Source: SIBU01 sp964430335 (GTDB lineage Bacteria; Patescibacteriota; Minisyncoccia; Phycocordibacterales; SIBU01). Taken from it: 55,217 bases of DNA. The translations under genes and the position numbers were made by a program. A model generated the notes under the pieces. That model had not been told where the DNA came from, did no database searches, and saw nothing but the letters and a program-made list of their open reading frames with translations. The stretch is taken from NCBI GenBank assembly GCA_964430335.1, contig CAYSEN010000006.1:1-55217 (forward strand), given 5' to 3'. Of this stretch, positions 17,395 through 25,503 are shown in pieces. Every line of letters starts with the position of its first letter. Position 1 is the first letter of the stretch.

Positions 17395-18249
17395 TTAGCT
17401 GAATTTCGTGTTAAAAAATAGGCTAGCGTTAGAAATTATGGCTTTTTTGACAATTTCAATGTCTAAATTTTTAATTTTGGCGATGGATTTTACCACTTCC
17501 CTCACATTTGCTGGTTCATTCCTCTTTCCTCTAAATGGAGCTGGGCTAACGTATGGCGAATCAGTCTCAGTCATTATGCGATCAATAGGTATGATTTTTA
17601 TGACCTCGTCATAGTCACGAGCAAAAGTGATAACACCCGTAAAAGACAGGTTACAACCTTGATCTAGAATACTTTTTGCTTCTTCTTGATTACCAGCAAA
17701 AAAATGAAAGTTACCGTTTACCTTTGAATGGGATTTTAGAATATCAAGCGCGTCTTTGTATGCCGATCGTCCTGAACCATTTCTGACGTGGAGCATTAAA
17801 GGCTTGTTTACACTATTGGCGACCTCGATTTGCTGTACGAACGCCTCTCTTTGTAATTTTTCTTCCTTTGCCCAATCAGAAGATTCCCCCGCCCGGTAAT
17901 AGTCTAGTCCGCACTCTCCTATTCCCAAAACTTTTGGGTGACTTGCCATGGCACGATATATCGTACTATCTAAAATTTCTCCTCGCGAGGTAAATTCCTT
18001 CCCTCCCTCGCCAAGCTCTTTAATGTCGTGAAATGATTTGCTCGTGTGTACTGGATGTAAACCAATGATTGCGTAGACCCCTTTATCGTATTTTTCTGCC
18101 AATTTTATGGCGGAAAGAGAGGTGTCTTTTTGAGTTCCGACATTTACAACCCAAACATTCGCGTCTAGAGCACGTCTGATCGTTTCATCCCGATCATTTT
18201 CAAAAGCAACGAAATTAACGTGAGAATGTATATCTATAAACTCAGGCAT
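17395..18249 (-). CDS. tatD: TatD-family metal-dependent DNase
   Basis: The 284-residue protein is a TIM-barrel hydrolase of the TatD family: FIDIHSHVNF gives the first metal-binding H-x-H, GIGECGLDYYRA the conserved Glu, LMLHVRNGSG and HFFAGNQEEA the later His ligands, and TETDSPYVSP the final Asp. Known members act as Mg-dependent 3'-5' exonucleases in DNA repair and turnover. The gene starts 8 nt after folC, but a perfect extended -10 (TGATATAAT) lies 6 nt before the ATG at 18249, so it also has its own leaderless start. Confidence 0.9.
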   Translation of the reverse strand: MPEFIDIHSHVNFVAFENDRDETIRRALDANVWVVNVGTQKDTSLSAIKLAEKYDKGVYAIIGLHPVHTSKSFHDIKELGEGGKEFTSRGEILDSTIYRAMASHPKVLGIGECGLDYYRAGESSDWAKEEKLQREAFVQQIEVANSVNKPLMLHVRNGSGRSAYKDALDILKSHSKVNGNFHFFAGNQEEAKSILDQGCNLSFTGVITFARDYDEVIKIIPIDRIMTETDSPYVSPAPFRGKRNEPANVREVVKSIAKIKNLDIEIVKKAIISNASLFFNTKFS

Positions 18250-18255
18250 AAAAAA

Positions 18256-18264
18256 ATTATATCA
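18256..18264 (-). promoter_or_regulatory. leaderless extended -10 promoter of tatD
   Basis: Minus-strand TGATATAAT (hexamer 18261-18256) located inside the 3' end of folC, 6 nt before the tatD ATG. Confidence 0.6.
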
Positions 18265-19543
18265 CGTCTAAACTTCTTCTTTTTTCGAGAATCTTCTCTT
18301 CTGGTATCCAATGCTTCCTAAGCTCGCCTGACAAGAAAAATGACCCTGTTATCAAAAGACAATCGCCTTCTTTCGAGACTTTTAGTGCAAATTGCAAAGC
18401 ATCATTTGAATCTAAAAAAATCTTTGGACTGACGCCTTTCTTCAAATATTTCCTTGATTCTTTGACCAGCCTAATTGGTGGAGCTGGTTTTCTATCTTTT
18501 GTAGAAAACCTCGTAAAAATAATTTCGTCGGCCAAAGGAATTATCTGACTTAAAATAGACAAACTGTCTTTACTGTCGGCGATTGAACAAAGTAATATAA
18601 GCTTACTGTATTTCTCTTTAGCTAGCTTATTGATTGTAAAACTCATCTTTGAGCGATTGTGGGCGCCGTCAATGATTACCAAAGGATTACTCTGCATCTT
18701 TTCAAAACGCGCAGGTAAAACCGTAGTCTTGATTGCTTTTTCAACTAAATCATTTGAAAGATTTAGACTCGCTCCTACCCTCCTCACTAGTTTCTCATTA
18801 GGATTTTCGCCACTTGCAACTACCACACTTTCGAAAGTAGCACCGACTTTTTTAGAAATGTCAGAAAACATTTTTAGCAAAACAGGCCTCTGTTCGGTCG
18901 TGAAAAATTTTGAATCCTTCTTTATGATGCCCGCCTTATCATAGGCGATTTTTTTAAGTGTTTTTCCTAAAATTTCGGTGTGATCGAAATCAATGCAGGT
19001 GATAACGCTAACAATCGGTGACTTAATGATGTTCGTAGCATCAAATCTCCCTCCACAGCCGACCTCGAGCACCACATACTCACACTTCATTTTTTTAAAG
19101 TATAGAAGCGCCACAGCAAAATAAATTTCGAAATGAGATGGTCTGCCAAATTTACCAGAAACATACGCCTGGTCGATTGCAGGCTTAATACTTTGAACTA
19201 AATCGGAAAAAACGATTGGATCAATATACAAATCATCAACCTGAATCTTTTCTATAGGCGTCACCACATGCGGACTAGTGAATAGTCCTGTTTTTTTACC
19301 AGAAAGAAAGAGAGCTCTTGCGATCATGTTTGAGACTGTCCCCTTTCCAGATGTGCCGGTAACGTGGATAAATTTAAAATCATTTTGGGGGTTTCCTAGT
19401 AAACCAAGAAAGAAATTCATTCTTTCAAGATAAATTTTCGGCTCCACCTTGGTAACCGAACTCATATATTCGGCGAAAAGAGGTAAATTTCCTAGACTTT
19501 CTATATAGGAAACGGCTTTGTGGTATGAGTCGAAGTTGTTCAT
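18257..19543 (-). CDS. folC: folylpolyglutamate/dihydrofolate synthase
   Basis: A Mur-ligase-like enzyme with the P-loop HVTGTSGKGTVSNM, followed by FTSPHVVTPIEKIQVDD, CEYVVLEVGCGGRFDATNI and IDFDHTEILG, and the C-domain motif VIIDGAHNRSKM. It adds glutamates to folate and keeps it in the cell; a dihydrofolate synthase activity is possible but no de novo folate genes are in view. The natural start is probably the ATG at 19543 (MNNFDSYHKAVSYIESLG), which matches the family N-terminus; a frame-extending ATG exists at 19564. It follows metG after about 75 nt, on the same strand, and ends against tatD. Confidence 0.92.
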   Translation of the reverse strand: MNNFDSYHKAVSYIESLGNLPLFAEYMSSVTKVEPKIYLERMNFFLGLLGNPQNDFKFIHVTGTSGKGTVSNMIARALFLSGKKTGLFTSPHVVTPIEKIQVDDLYIDPIVFSDLVQSIKPAIDQAYVSGKFGRPSHFEIYFAVALLYFKKMKCEYVVLEVGCGGRFDATNIIKSPIVSVITCIDFDHTEILGKTLKKIAYDKAGIIKKDSKFFTTEQRPVLLKMFSDISKKVGATFESVVVASGENPNEKLVRRVGASLNLSNDLVEKAIKTTVLPARFEKMQSNPLVIIDGAHNRSKMSFTINKLAKEKYSKLILLCSIADSKDSLSILSQIIPLADEIIFTRFSTKDRKPAPPIRLVKESRKYLKKGVSPKIFLDSNDALQFALKVSKEGDCLLITGSFFLSGELRKHWIPEEKILEKRRSLDVI

Positions 19544-19617
19544 ATAACGGCCAAAGCCTAACATGAAAAATCAATGGACAAAAGTCCACTTAGAAAACAC
19601 CGGATTAAATTTAAGGA

Positions 19618-21066
19618 CTAATTTTTCCTAGCAAAAAGAGGTTCGCTAGGCATTTTATTTTCCTTAACAGCTTTTTTTATTTTCTCCATGGTTAAGGGCA
19701 TTATCGGATTTAGCATCCGAGCAATCGTGTAAACGTCGAGAACCAAATCCTCGATGATCTTCAAAGCCTTCTCTTTTTCAACTTTTACCAGTTTAAATGG
19801 AGCCGTTCGCTGAATAGTTTCATCAAGTTCAGTGATTTTATACCAAATAACATCTGCCGATTTTTGTACATCAAAATGTTCGAGTGATTCAAAGAAACTT
19901 TCAGGAATAGTGTTTTCAGGAATTTTTACAGGTTGATCCAGATAGGTTTCCGCCATCTTCATCACCCTACTAACCAAATTCCCCAAACCGTTTGCCAAAT
20001 TGGCATTATAAACTTCTTTAAATTTATCGAGAGTGATATCACCGTCTTCAAATGGCGTTATATGTCGAGCTAAATAATACCGAACCGCCTCACCTCCATA
20101 TTCTTTAATCAGAAGATCAGGATCAATAACGTTGCCCAAAGATTTAGACATTTTTTTACCATCCGAAGTGATAAAACCGTGTACCAAAATCTTTTTCGGT
20201 AGTGGCAGACCGGCCGACAGAAGCATTCCTGGCCAAATTGCAGTATGAAAACGCAGAATGTCTTTACCTATCACATGTAAATTCTGTGCGGATTCCGAGT
20301 CCCAATATTTTTTATATAAATCGTCGTGTGAAGTGCCGAAACCAAGCGCCGAAATATAATTTGAAAGAGCGTCACACCAAACATACATTTTCTGGCTAGG
20401 ATTACCTGGGACCGGAATCCCTACCGACACCTTGCTTGCCGGTCTCGAAAAACTAACATCTTCAAGCCCGCGTTCAAGCAAGGCAAGAATCTCATTTCTT
20501 CTGCTTTCTGGCACGATTGTTAATTCCCCACTTTCAATCTTTTCCTTTATTGGTTTGGTATATTTAGAAAGTTTGAAAAAATAATTTTCCTCTTTTAAAG
20601 TTTGTGGAACTTCGTTGTGATCTGGACACTTTCCATCGACTAAATCCTTTTCAGTAATAAACGCCTCATGACCAACACAATAAAGACCTTCGTATGAGCG
20701 TAGTTCGATATCTTGAGCTTTTTCCAATCTTTTCCAAAGCTCCTCGGCACCTGGCCAATGAACCTTTTCATCAGAAGTCCTGATAAACTGATCAAAAGAA
20801 ATGTTTAATTTCTCCTCCGTGTAAAGATTCTTAAAATTGGACACGGCTTCATCGAGATAAGTACCCACATCTTGTCCTAGAGATTTTGCCACCCTTACAA
20901 TTTTTTCAGAATTTTCATCTACCCCAGTCAAAAAATAAACATCATCCCCTTTTAATCTGCGATATCGAGCTAAAATATCCGCCATGACTGTGGTGTAGGC
21001 ATGGCCCATGTGAGGTTTTGCGTTTGGATAGAATATGGGAGTTGTGATGTAAAACTTGTTAGACAT
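19618..21066 (-). CDS. metG: methionyl-tRNA synthetase
   Basis: The 482-residue class I synthetase has the HIGH-type motif PHMGHAYT (residues 18-25), a zinc-knuckle-like CVGH...CPDH insert, the editing and stem-contact domain, and KMSKSLGN. It charges tRNA-Met. The protein lacks the C-terminal tRNA-binding (Arc1p/EMAP-like) domain found in longer MetRS forms, which fits the compact CPR version. It is 13 nt downstream of the AI-2E-type permease and upstream of folC, so permease-metG-folC may be one transcript. Confidence 0.96.
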   Translation of the reverse strand: MSNKFYITTPIFYPNAKPHMGHAYTTVMADILARYRRLKGDDVYFLTGVDENSEKIVRVAKSLGQDVGTYLDEAVSNFKNLYTEEKLNISFDQFIRTSDEKVHWPGAEELWKRLEKAQDIELRSYEGLYCVGHEAFITEKDLVDGKCPDHNEVPQTLKEENYFFKLSKYTKPIKEKIESGELTIVPESRRNEILALLERGLEDVSFSRPASKVSVGIPVPGNPSQKMYVWCDALSNYISALGFGTSHDDLYKKYWDSESAQNLHVIGKDILRFHTAIWPGMLLSAGLPLPKKILVHGFITSDGKKMSKSLGNVIDPDLLIKEYGGEAVRYYLARHITPFEDGDITLDKFKEVYNANLANGLGNLVSRVMKMAETYLDQPVKIPENTIPESFFESLEHFDVQKSADVIWYKITELDETIQRTAPFKLVKVEKEKALKIIEDLVLDVYTIARMLNPIMPLTMEKIKKAVKENKMPSEPLFARKN

Positions 21067-21078
21067 TTCAATTTGGTG

Positions 21079-22194
21079 TTATGCGACTTTCTTATCCCTC
21101 TGTAAATCATTTAAGTATTCCATTAAAATCGTGGCGGCTGGCACAGAGAGTAGTACTCCCAAAAATCCTGCTAATTTAAATCCTACGAGCAAGGCGAGTA
21201 TAACTAAGATTGGTTGTACTCCAACAATCTTTTTTACAACTAACGGGTAAATCAGGTTGTTTTCAAGTTGGTGAATGATCAAGTAAATTCCAACAACAAA
21301 CAAAGCGGTGGTAAGCGATCCGTCAGTGTAAGAAGCTGTGACAGCGGGAATGGCTGAGAGAATTGGACCAAAAAGTGGTATGGTTTCAAAAGCGGCAGCT
21401 AAGAAAGCGAGCAGGAAGGGATTACCGACATGCAAGGCCGGTCCAAATATGGCCAGAACAAGGTAAACAAGCAAGCCCACAACGACCGCTAATATTAGTT
21501 GACCCTGCATCCATAATCCTATTTTAACCTGTACCCTCTTCCACAAATCTAGTACGTATTTTTCGTTCTTATCAGGAATAACAAATCGCAAAAAATTCGC
21601 CACCCCGTCTTCTTGTACGGCTAAATAAAATGACAAAACGGTAATCAAGACCGAGCTTAAAATGCCTCCGAAAACCAAACTCAAGGTCTCAATAAAGCCT
21701 TGGGACAAACTCGATACCGCTGTTCTGACATTTTCGACTACCTGAGAAATAGTTGAACCGCTAGTAAATCCAGAGACAACTTGTTTTGATTGCGTTAAAT
21801 CTTGTGACAAGCTTGCCACCGCTACTTTAGAATCACTTAATGATTCTCTTTGCAAAGGGTCCCAAAATGAAATCGAATCAAGATAATGAGGTGCGGATGC
21901 TAGAAAATGTGAGGTATCGTCTAATAGTGGCGGTAGGAAAAAGTAAAACAAACACACAATTATTCCCGCGACGCCCAAATACATCAAAATAACCGAGGGT
22001 AATCTTGGTATTTTATGTTTTACGAACCAGACAATAAATGGCTCCATTGCTGAAGCAATCACCACAGAAGCCAGTACCACCATTAACAAGTCCCGAACAT
22101 AGTAAAGAAGCACAAAAAGCAACAAAATCACTATTGTTTTTACAATAGTTCCGGAATTGATAGTGACATGAATATCTTTATTATGGTCGTTCAC
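21079..22194 (-). CDS. AI-2E/PerM-family membrane transporter
   Basis: The 371-residue protein has the layout of the AI-2E transporter (TqsA/PerM) family: paired N-terminal membrane segments (about 15-55), a periplasmic region (about 95-160) and five further hydrophobic segments, with the family-typical GQLILAVVVGLLVYL and FETIPLFGPILSAIPA, and NNLIYPLVVKKIVGVQPILV. Substrates vary in this family and an autoinducer role is not implied. The start is GTG at 22194: an extended -10 (TGCTAACAT) lies 6 nt before it. The gene is followed closely by metG. Confidence 0.85.
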   Translation of the reverse strand: MNDHNKDIHVTINSGTIVKTIVILLLFVLLYYVRDLLMVVLASVVIASAMEPFIVWFVKHKIPRLPSVILMYLGVAGIIVCLFYFFLPPLLDDTSHFLASAPHYLDSISFWDPLQRESLSDSKVAVASLSQDLTQSKQVVSGFTSGSTISQVVENVRTAVSSLSQGFIETLSLVFGGILSSVLITVLSFYLAVQEDGVANFLRFVIPDKNEKYVLDLWKRVQVKIGLWMQGQLILAVVVGLLVYLVLAIFGPALHVGNPFLLAFLAAAFETIPLFGPILSAIPAVTASYTDGSLTTALFVVGIYLIIHQLENNLIYPLVVKKIVGVQPILVILALLVGFKLAGFLGVLLSVPAATILMEYLNDLQRDKKVA

Positions 22195-22200
22195 GACCTC

Positions 22201-22209
22201 ATGTTAGCA
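22201..22209 (-). promoter_or_regulatory. leaderless extended -10 promoter of the permease
   Basis: Minus-strand TGCTAACAT (hexamer 22206-22201), 6 nt before GTG 22194. Confidence 0.5.
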
Positions 22210-22231
22210 CCAAAAGCAGAGAGAGTGAAGC

Positions 22232-23497
22232 TTAGAATTTCAAAATTTCTATAAACTTTTTTTGGTCGCTAAACGGTCCAATTAAAGCCAAGTTTAAATT
22301 TCCAGTCACGAAAATTTCTCTTGCTAGTTTTTTGACATCTTCTGAAGTAACAGACTCCACCTCTTTAGCAATAATTTCCGGAGTTTTAATCGGCTTCCTT
22401 AAAATTTCCTGCGAACCGTAATATTGGGCCAACTCATCTGAAGATTCCAAACTCAAATACATATTCCCTATCAAAAGGTCCTTGGTTTTTCTCAATTCAT
22501 CGCTAGGAACTTCTTCGTTGATTATTTTTTTCAATTCTAAAATTACAGCTTCAATCGCCTCAAAAACTTTTGAGGTGTCGGCACCGACCGAAACCTGAAA
22601 AATCCCATGGTCAGTATAAAGATCAGACGTAGCTCCGACGTAATAGCACAAACCTAGTTCATCGCGCAGACGAACAAACAACCTCGAGCTCATACCCGCT
22701 CCTAAAATCGCACTTAACACTCTTAAGGTAGGTACACGTTTATCAAACACTCCAAAAGCTCTAGTTCCTAGCACAAGATGGGTCTGGTCTGTTTCCTTTT
22801 GCTTAATAAGCAATTTTGGTTCAGATTGAGACTCTAAGACCGGAATCTTTTCAGTTTTATCTACAACATTTAACGTGCTAAAAACCTCTTCGGCCTTTTC
22901 TAAAATTGAATTTTCGAAACCTCCGGAAATAATAACTGTAGTAGCACAACCAACATAAAATTTATTTCGGTATTGAATGAGCTGTTCACGATTGAAACTA
23001 GCCACTTTTTCTGGAGTACCAGCAACATTCCATCCTGCTGGCTGATCACCGTAAAGTAATTCCAAAAACAGGTCCTGAACGTGTCTTGCAGGATCGTCCT
23101 CGTACATATGGATTTCTTGAATAACAACTCCCTTCTCTTTTTCCAACTCAGATTCAGGTAAGGTTGGATTTAAATACATGTCAGCAACAATATCAAAAAT
23201 TTTATCGGTCTTACTCTTGTGAGCCTTGGCGTAGTAACCAGTAAATTCCTGACTAGTAAAAGCGTTGTATTGAGCTCCAAGAGAATCTAGTTCTCTTGAT
23301 AGGTCAGAAGCCTTTGGCCTTTTACTTGTACCTTTAAAAACAAAATGCTCGAGGAAATGAGATATTCCGTTTATTTCCTTGGTCTCGTATTTTGAACCAG
23401 CTTCAACCAAAACCATGACGGTAACAGTTGGGCTCTCTGGCATTGGAATACTAACCACTCTTACGCCGTTTGATAGGACTTTTTTTGAAAATTGCAT
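22232..23497 (-). CDS. M16-family zinc peptidase
   Basis: The protein from ATG 23497 has 421 residues and the two-lobed fold of M16 peptidases. The inverted zinc motif HFLEH with its downstream Glu (ISHFLEHFVFKGT, then EKGVVIQEIHMYEDDPARH) is present and complete, and the C-terminal lobe includes RLFVRLRDELGLCYYVGA. Such peptidases degrade or process short peptides. The ATG at 23497 is chosen over the upstream ATG 23539 because MQFSKKVLSNGVRV is the normal start of the family and because an extended -10 (TGCTACACT) ends 7 nt before it. Confidence 0.93.
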   Translation of the reverse strand: MQFSKKVLSNGVRVVSIPMPESPTVTVMVLVEAGSKYETKEINGISHFLEHFVFKGTSKRPKASDLSRELDSLGAQYNAFTSQEFTGYYAKAHKSKTDKIFDIVADMYLNPTLPESELEKEKGVVIQEIHMYEDDPARHVQDLFLELLYGDQPAGWNVAGTPEKVASFNREQLIQYRNKFYVGCATTVIISGGFENSILEKAEEVFSTLNVVDKTEKIPVLESQSEPKLLIKQKETDQTHLVLGTRAFGVFDKRVPTLRVLSAILGAGMSSRLFVRLRDELGLCYYVGATSDLYTDHGIFQVSVGADTSKVFEAIEAVILELKKIINEEVPSDELRKTKDLLIGNMYLSLESSDELAQYYGSQEILRKPIKTPEIIAKEVESVTSEDVKKLAREIFVTGNLNLALIGPFSDQKKFIEILKF

Positions 23498-23504
23498 ACG
23501 CATC

Positions 23505-23513
23505 AGTGTAGCA
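23505..23513 (-). promoter_or_regulatory. leaderless extended -10 promoter of the M16 gene
   Basis: Minus-strand TGCTACACT (hexamer 23510-23505), 7 nt before ATG 23497. It decides the start codon. Confidence 0.6.
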
Positions 23514-23545
23514 CAACAAAAGAAGTAAATAAAAAACACCTCAAT

Positions 23546-23845
23546 TTAACGAGGTGTCTCAACTGCACAAAGCGAAATTTCAGAAAGTGTCCATCCGTAG
23601 TCAGGTTTGAAATTTAGCTTGAGATTCGGTTTGGGTGCCTCACCACAAGGTACGCAAATCCAAACAGTGTCGCAATTTGGCAATGTTTGGTGGCTGATCA
23701 CCGTGTAAAGGTAATTGCCTTGATAGCCGGTCAGCGACACACTGAGACCGACCTTCAACACTCCTTCTGTTAGGACTCTGACAGCTTCTGCCAAAGCATA
23801 GACTGGCCGACCAGACTCCACAAACTCTACTTGAACGTAGGTCAT
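23546..23845 (-). CDS. orphan protein of unknown function
   Basis: A 99-residue product with no recognised family. It has four Cys in the second half, including WICVPCG, and no signal peptide. Composition is richer in GC than its neighbours. The start at 23845 is supported by GAAAGGG about 10 nt upstream, a weak Shine-Dalgarno. A strong terminator lies before it at 23895-23927. The overlapping frame at 23640-23894 has no supporting signals. It belongs to the group of short monocistronic orphans in this window. Confidence 0.5.
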   Translation of the reverse strand: MTYVQVEFVESGRPVYALAEAVRVLTEGVLKVGLSVSLTGYQGNYLYTVISHQTLPNCDTVWICVPCGEAPKPNLKLNFKPDYGWTLSEISLCAVETPR

Positions 23846-23894
23846 AACAAAAACCCTTTCGTGAAGAACAATTTTTTATCTGCGAATCTCGCAA

Positions 23895-23927
23895 ACAAAA
23901 ACGAGCTCGTCCAGAGCTCGTTTTTGT
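23895..23927. terminator. bidirectional intrinsic terminator
   Basis: Perfect 14-bp stem (ACAAAAACGAGCTC and its complement), 5-nt loop, T-tracts both ways, between the 25-codon ORF and the orphan gene at 23546. Confidence 0.85.
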
Positions 23928-23945
23928 AATTTTGTTTGGAGATTT

Positions 23946-24023
23946 CTAAGCAACAACATCACAAAAACCAACTCTGGAGTTAGTTACCGTGACGACTAGC
24001 ATTGTTGTTACTTGTTTTCCCAT
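23946..24023 (-). CDS. possible 25-codon micro-ORF
   Basis: ATG at 24023, TAG at 23946, product of 25 residues (MGKQVTTMLVVTVTNSR and on). It is bracketed by a good promoter (-10 box 10 nt before the ATG) and a strong terminator, so a transcript of roughly 130 nt is predicted whose only frame is this one. It may instead be a small RNA. No family is recognised. Confidence 0.35.
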   Translation of the reverse strand: MGKQVTTMLVVTVTNSRVGFCDVVA

Positions 24024-24033
24024 CGCTTTTTAT

Positions 24034-24061
24034 ATTCTATTCAAATGTTATTTCTAGTCAA
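24034..24061 (-). promoter_or_regulatory. promoter of the micro-ORF / small RNA
   Basis: Minus-strand TTGACT (24061-24056), 16-nt spacer, TAGAAT (24039-24034). The -35 overlaps the glyS stop codon. Confidence 0.6.
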
Positions 24062-25448
24062 GCTTACTCTTAATGAAGGAAACCAGATCCTTAATTTCTA
24101 CCCTTTCTTGCTCACCAGAATCTCGATGTCGAACAGTCACGCCGGCATTTTTTTCAATAGTGTCGAAATCGATGGTCACGCAGAAAGGTGTACCGATTTC
24201 ATCTTGTCTTCGGTAACGTTTACCTATATTTCCATTGTCATCAAATTCACAGGTCATTTCCTTCTTTAGCATCTTGTATACCTCCCTGGCCTTTTCAACC
24301 AACTCTGGCTTGTTTTTGAGCAATGGGAAAACTGCCACCTTGATAGGAGCTAAATGATTAGCTAATTTAAGAACGATTCTTGTCTCGCCATCAATCTCGT
24401 CTTCATTGTATGCATCAGAAATAACAGCTAGAAAAACGCGCCCTACACCCATGGAAGTTTCCAAAATCCACGGAATGAATTTTTCACCAGTGTGCGGATC
24501 AGTGTAATTTAAGTCGACACCTGAAAATTTTTGGTGCTGGGTAAGGTCGTAGTTGGTACGATCGTGAATACCCTCAACTTCATCAAAGCCGTAAGTTGGG
24601 AAATTATACAAAATGTCCCAAGCGTCAGAAGCGTAGAAAACTAAATTTTCGTGTTGTTTCCATTTCAAATTTTGTTCTCGAATCCCCAAACTCAAATACC
24701 ATGACCAACGCTCTTTTTTCATGTTTTCGTAGGCGTCCTTGTTTTCATTCGGGCGAATAAAAAGCTGAGTGTCAGCCTGCTCAAACTCCCTTACTCTAAA
24801 GAGAAAATTGCGAGGCGAAATTTCATTTCTAAAGGCCTTGCCTATCTGAGCCACCCCAAAAGGAATCTTCACACGAGTGGTGTCTATGATATTTTTATAA
24901 TTTAAATATATTCCTTGGCATGCCTCTCCAGGAAGGTAGACTGGATTGGATCCAGTGTTTGTAAAATCTCCCAAATTAGACTTCACCAAAAGATTGAAGG
25001 CGCGAACAGGAGTAAAGTCATTTGAACCGCACTTCGAGCACTTAATTTTTGATTTGTTTTCAGTAAAAAGTTTATCAAGTTCAGCCTCGGTCATCTTTTC
25101 GTCTGCTGTGACACCGATTTTTTCGAGTTCCTTATCAACTCTGATTCTAGTATTACATTTTCGGCATTCTGAAAGCGGATCTGAAAAACCCTTTGTGTGG
25201 CCAGAAGCATCCCAAACCCGAGGATCCTTAAACATTGCAGAATCTAGACCCACATAATTATCTCTTGAATGAACATTTTCTTTCCACCACGAAGCCTTAA
25301 TATTATTTAGCAATTCAACTCCGTATGGGCCGAAATCATAAAGACCGGCTACTCCCCCATAAATCTCAGATCCTTGATAGACAAAACCTCGTCTCTTGCA
25401 GAGACTGACAATTTTTTCCATCAAATCATTTTTTTCTTCTTTTGCCAT
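24054..25448 (-). CDS. glyS: glycyl-tRNA synthetase, single-chain (eukaryote/archaea-type)
   Basis: The 464-residue class II synthetase is the alpha2 form rather than the bacterial alpha2beta2 form: RRGFVYQGSEIYGGVAGLYD at the N-terminus, a zinc-binding CRKCN...CSKCG pair (residues about 96-142), motif 2 FRNEISPRNFLFRVREFEQ, motif 3 in ETSMGVGRVFLAV and a C-terminal anticodon-binding domain (APIKVAVFPLL to the end). It charges tRNA-Gly. It is monocistronic, with a -10 TATACT about 25 nt upstream of ATG 25448. Confidence 0.96.
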   Translation of the reverse strand: MAKEEKNDLMEKIVSLCKRRGFVYQGSEIYGGVAGLYDFGPYGVELLNNIKASWWKENVHSRDNYVGLDSAMFKDPRVWDASGHTKGFSDPLSECRKCNTRIRVDKELEKIGVTADEKMTEAELDKLFTENKSKIKCSKCGSNDFTPVRAFNLLVKSNLGDFTNTGSNPVYLPGEACQGIYLNYKNIIDTTRVKIPFGVAQIGKAFRNEISPRNFLFRVREFEQADTQLFIRPNENKDAYENMKKERWSWYLSLGIREQNLKWKQHENLVFYASDAWDILYNFPTYGFDEVEGIHDRTNYDLTQHQKFSGVDLNYTDPHTGEKFIPWILETSMGVGRVFLAVISDAYNEDEIDGETRIVLKLANHLAPIKVAVFPLLKNKPELVEKAREVYKMLKKEMTCEFDDNGNIGKRYRRQDEIGTPFCVTIDFDTIEKNAGVTVRHRDSGEQERVEIKDLVSFIKSKLD

Positions 25449-25503
25449 ATTTTTTATTTTCGTTACCAGTATAAACTACACGCTTATCGCAATGTTGTCC
25501 AAC

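Noticed and set aside
22232..23539. start of the M16 gene at 23539
   Set aside because: The added N-terminus is a hydrophobic run unlike the family, and the leaderless -10 box lies in front of 23497.
23640..23894. 84-codon frame overlapping the orphan gene at 23546
   Set aside because: The alternative frame at 23546 has a Shine-Dalgarno-like site and fits its terminator spacing better.
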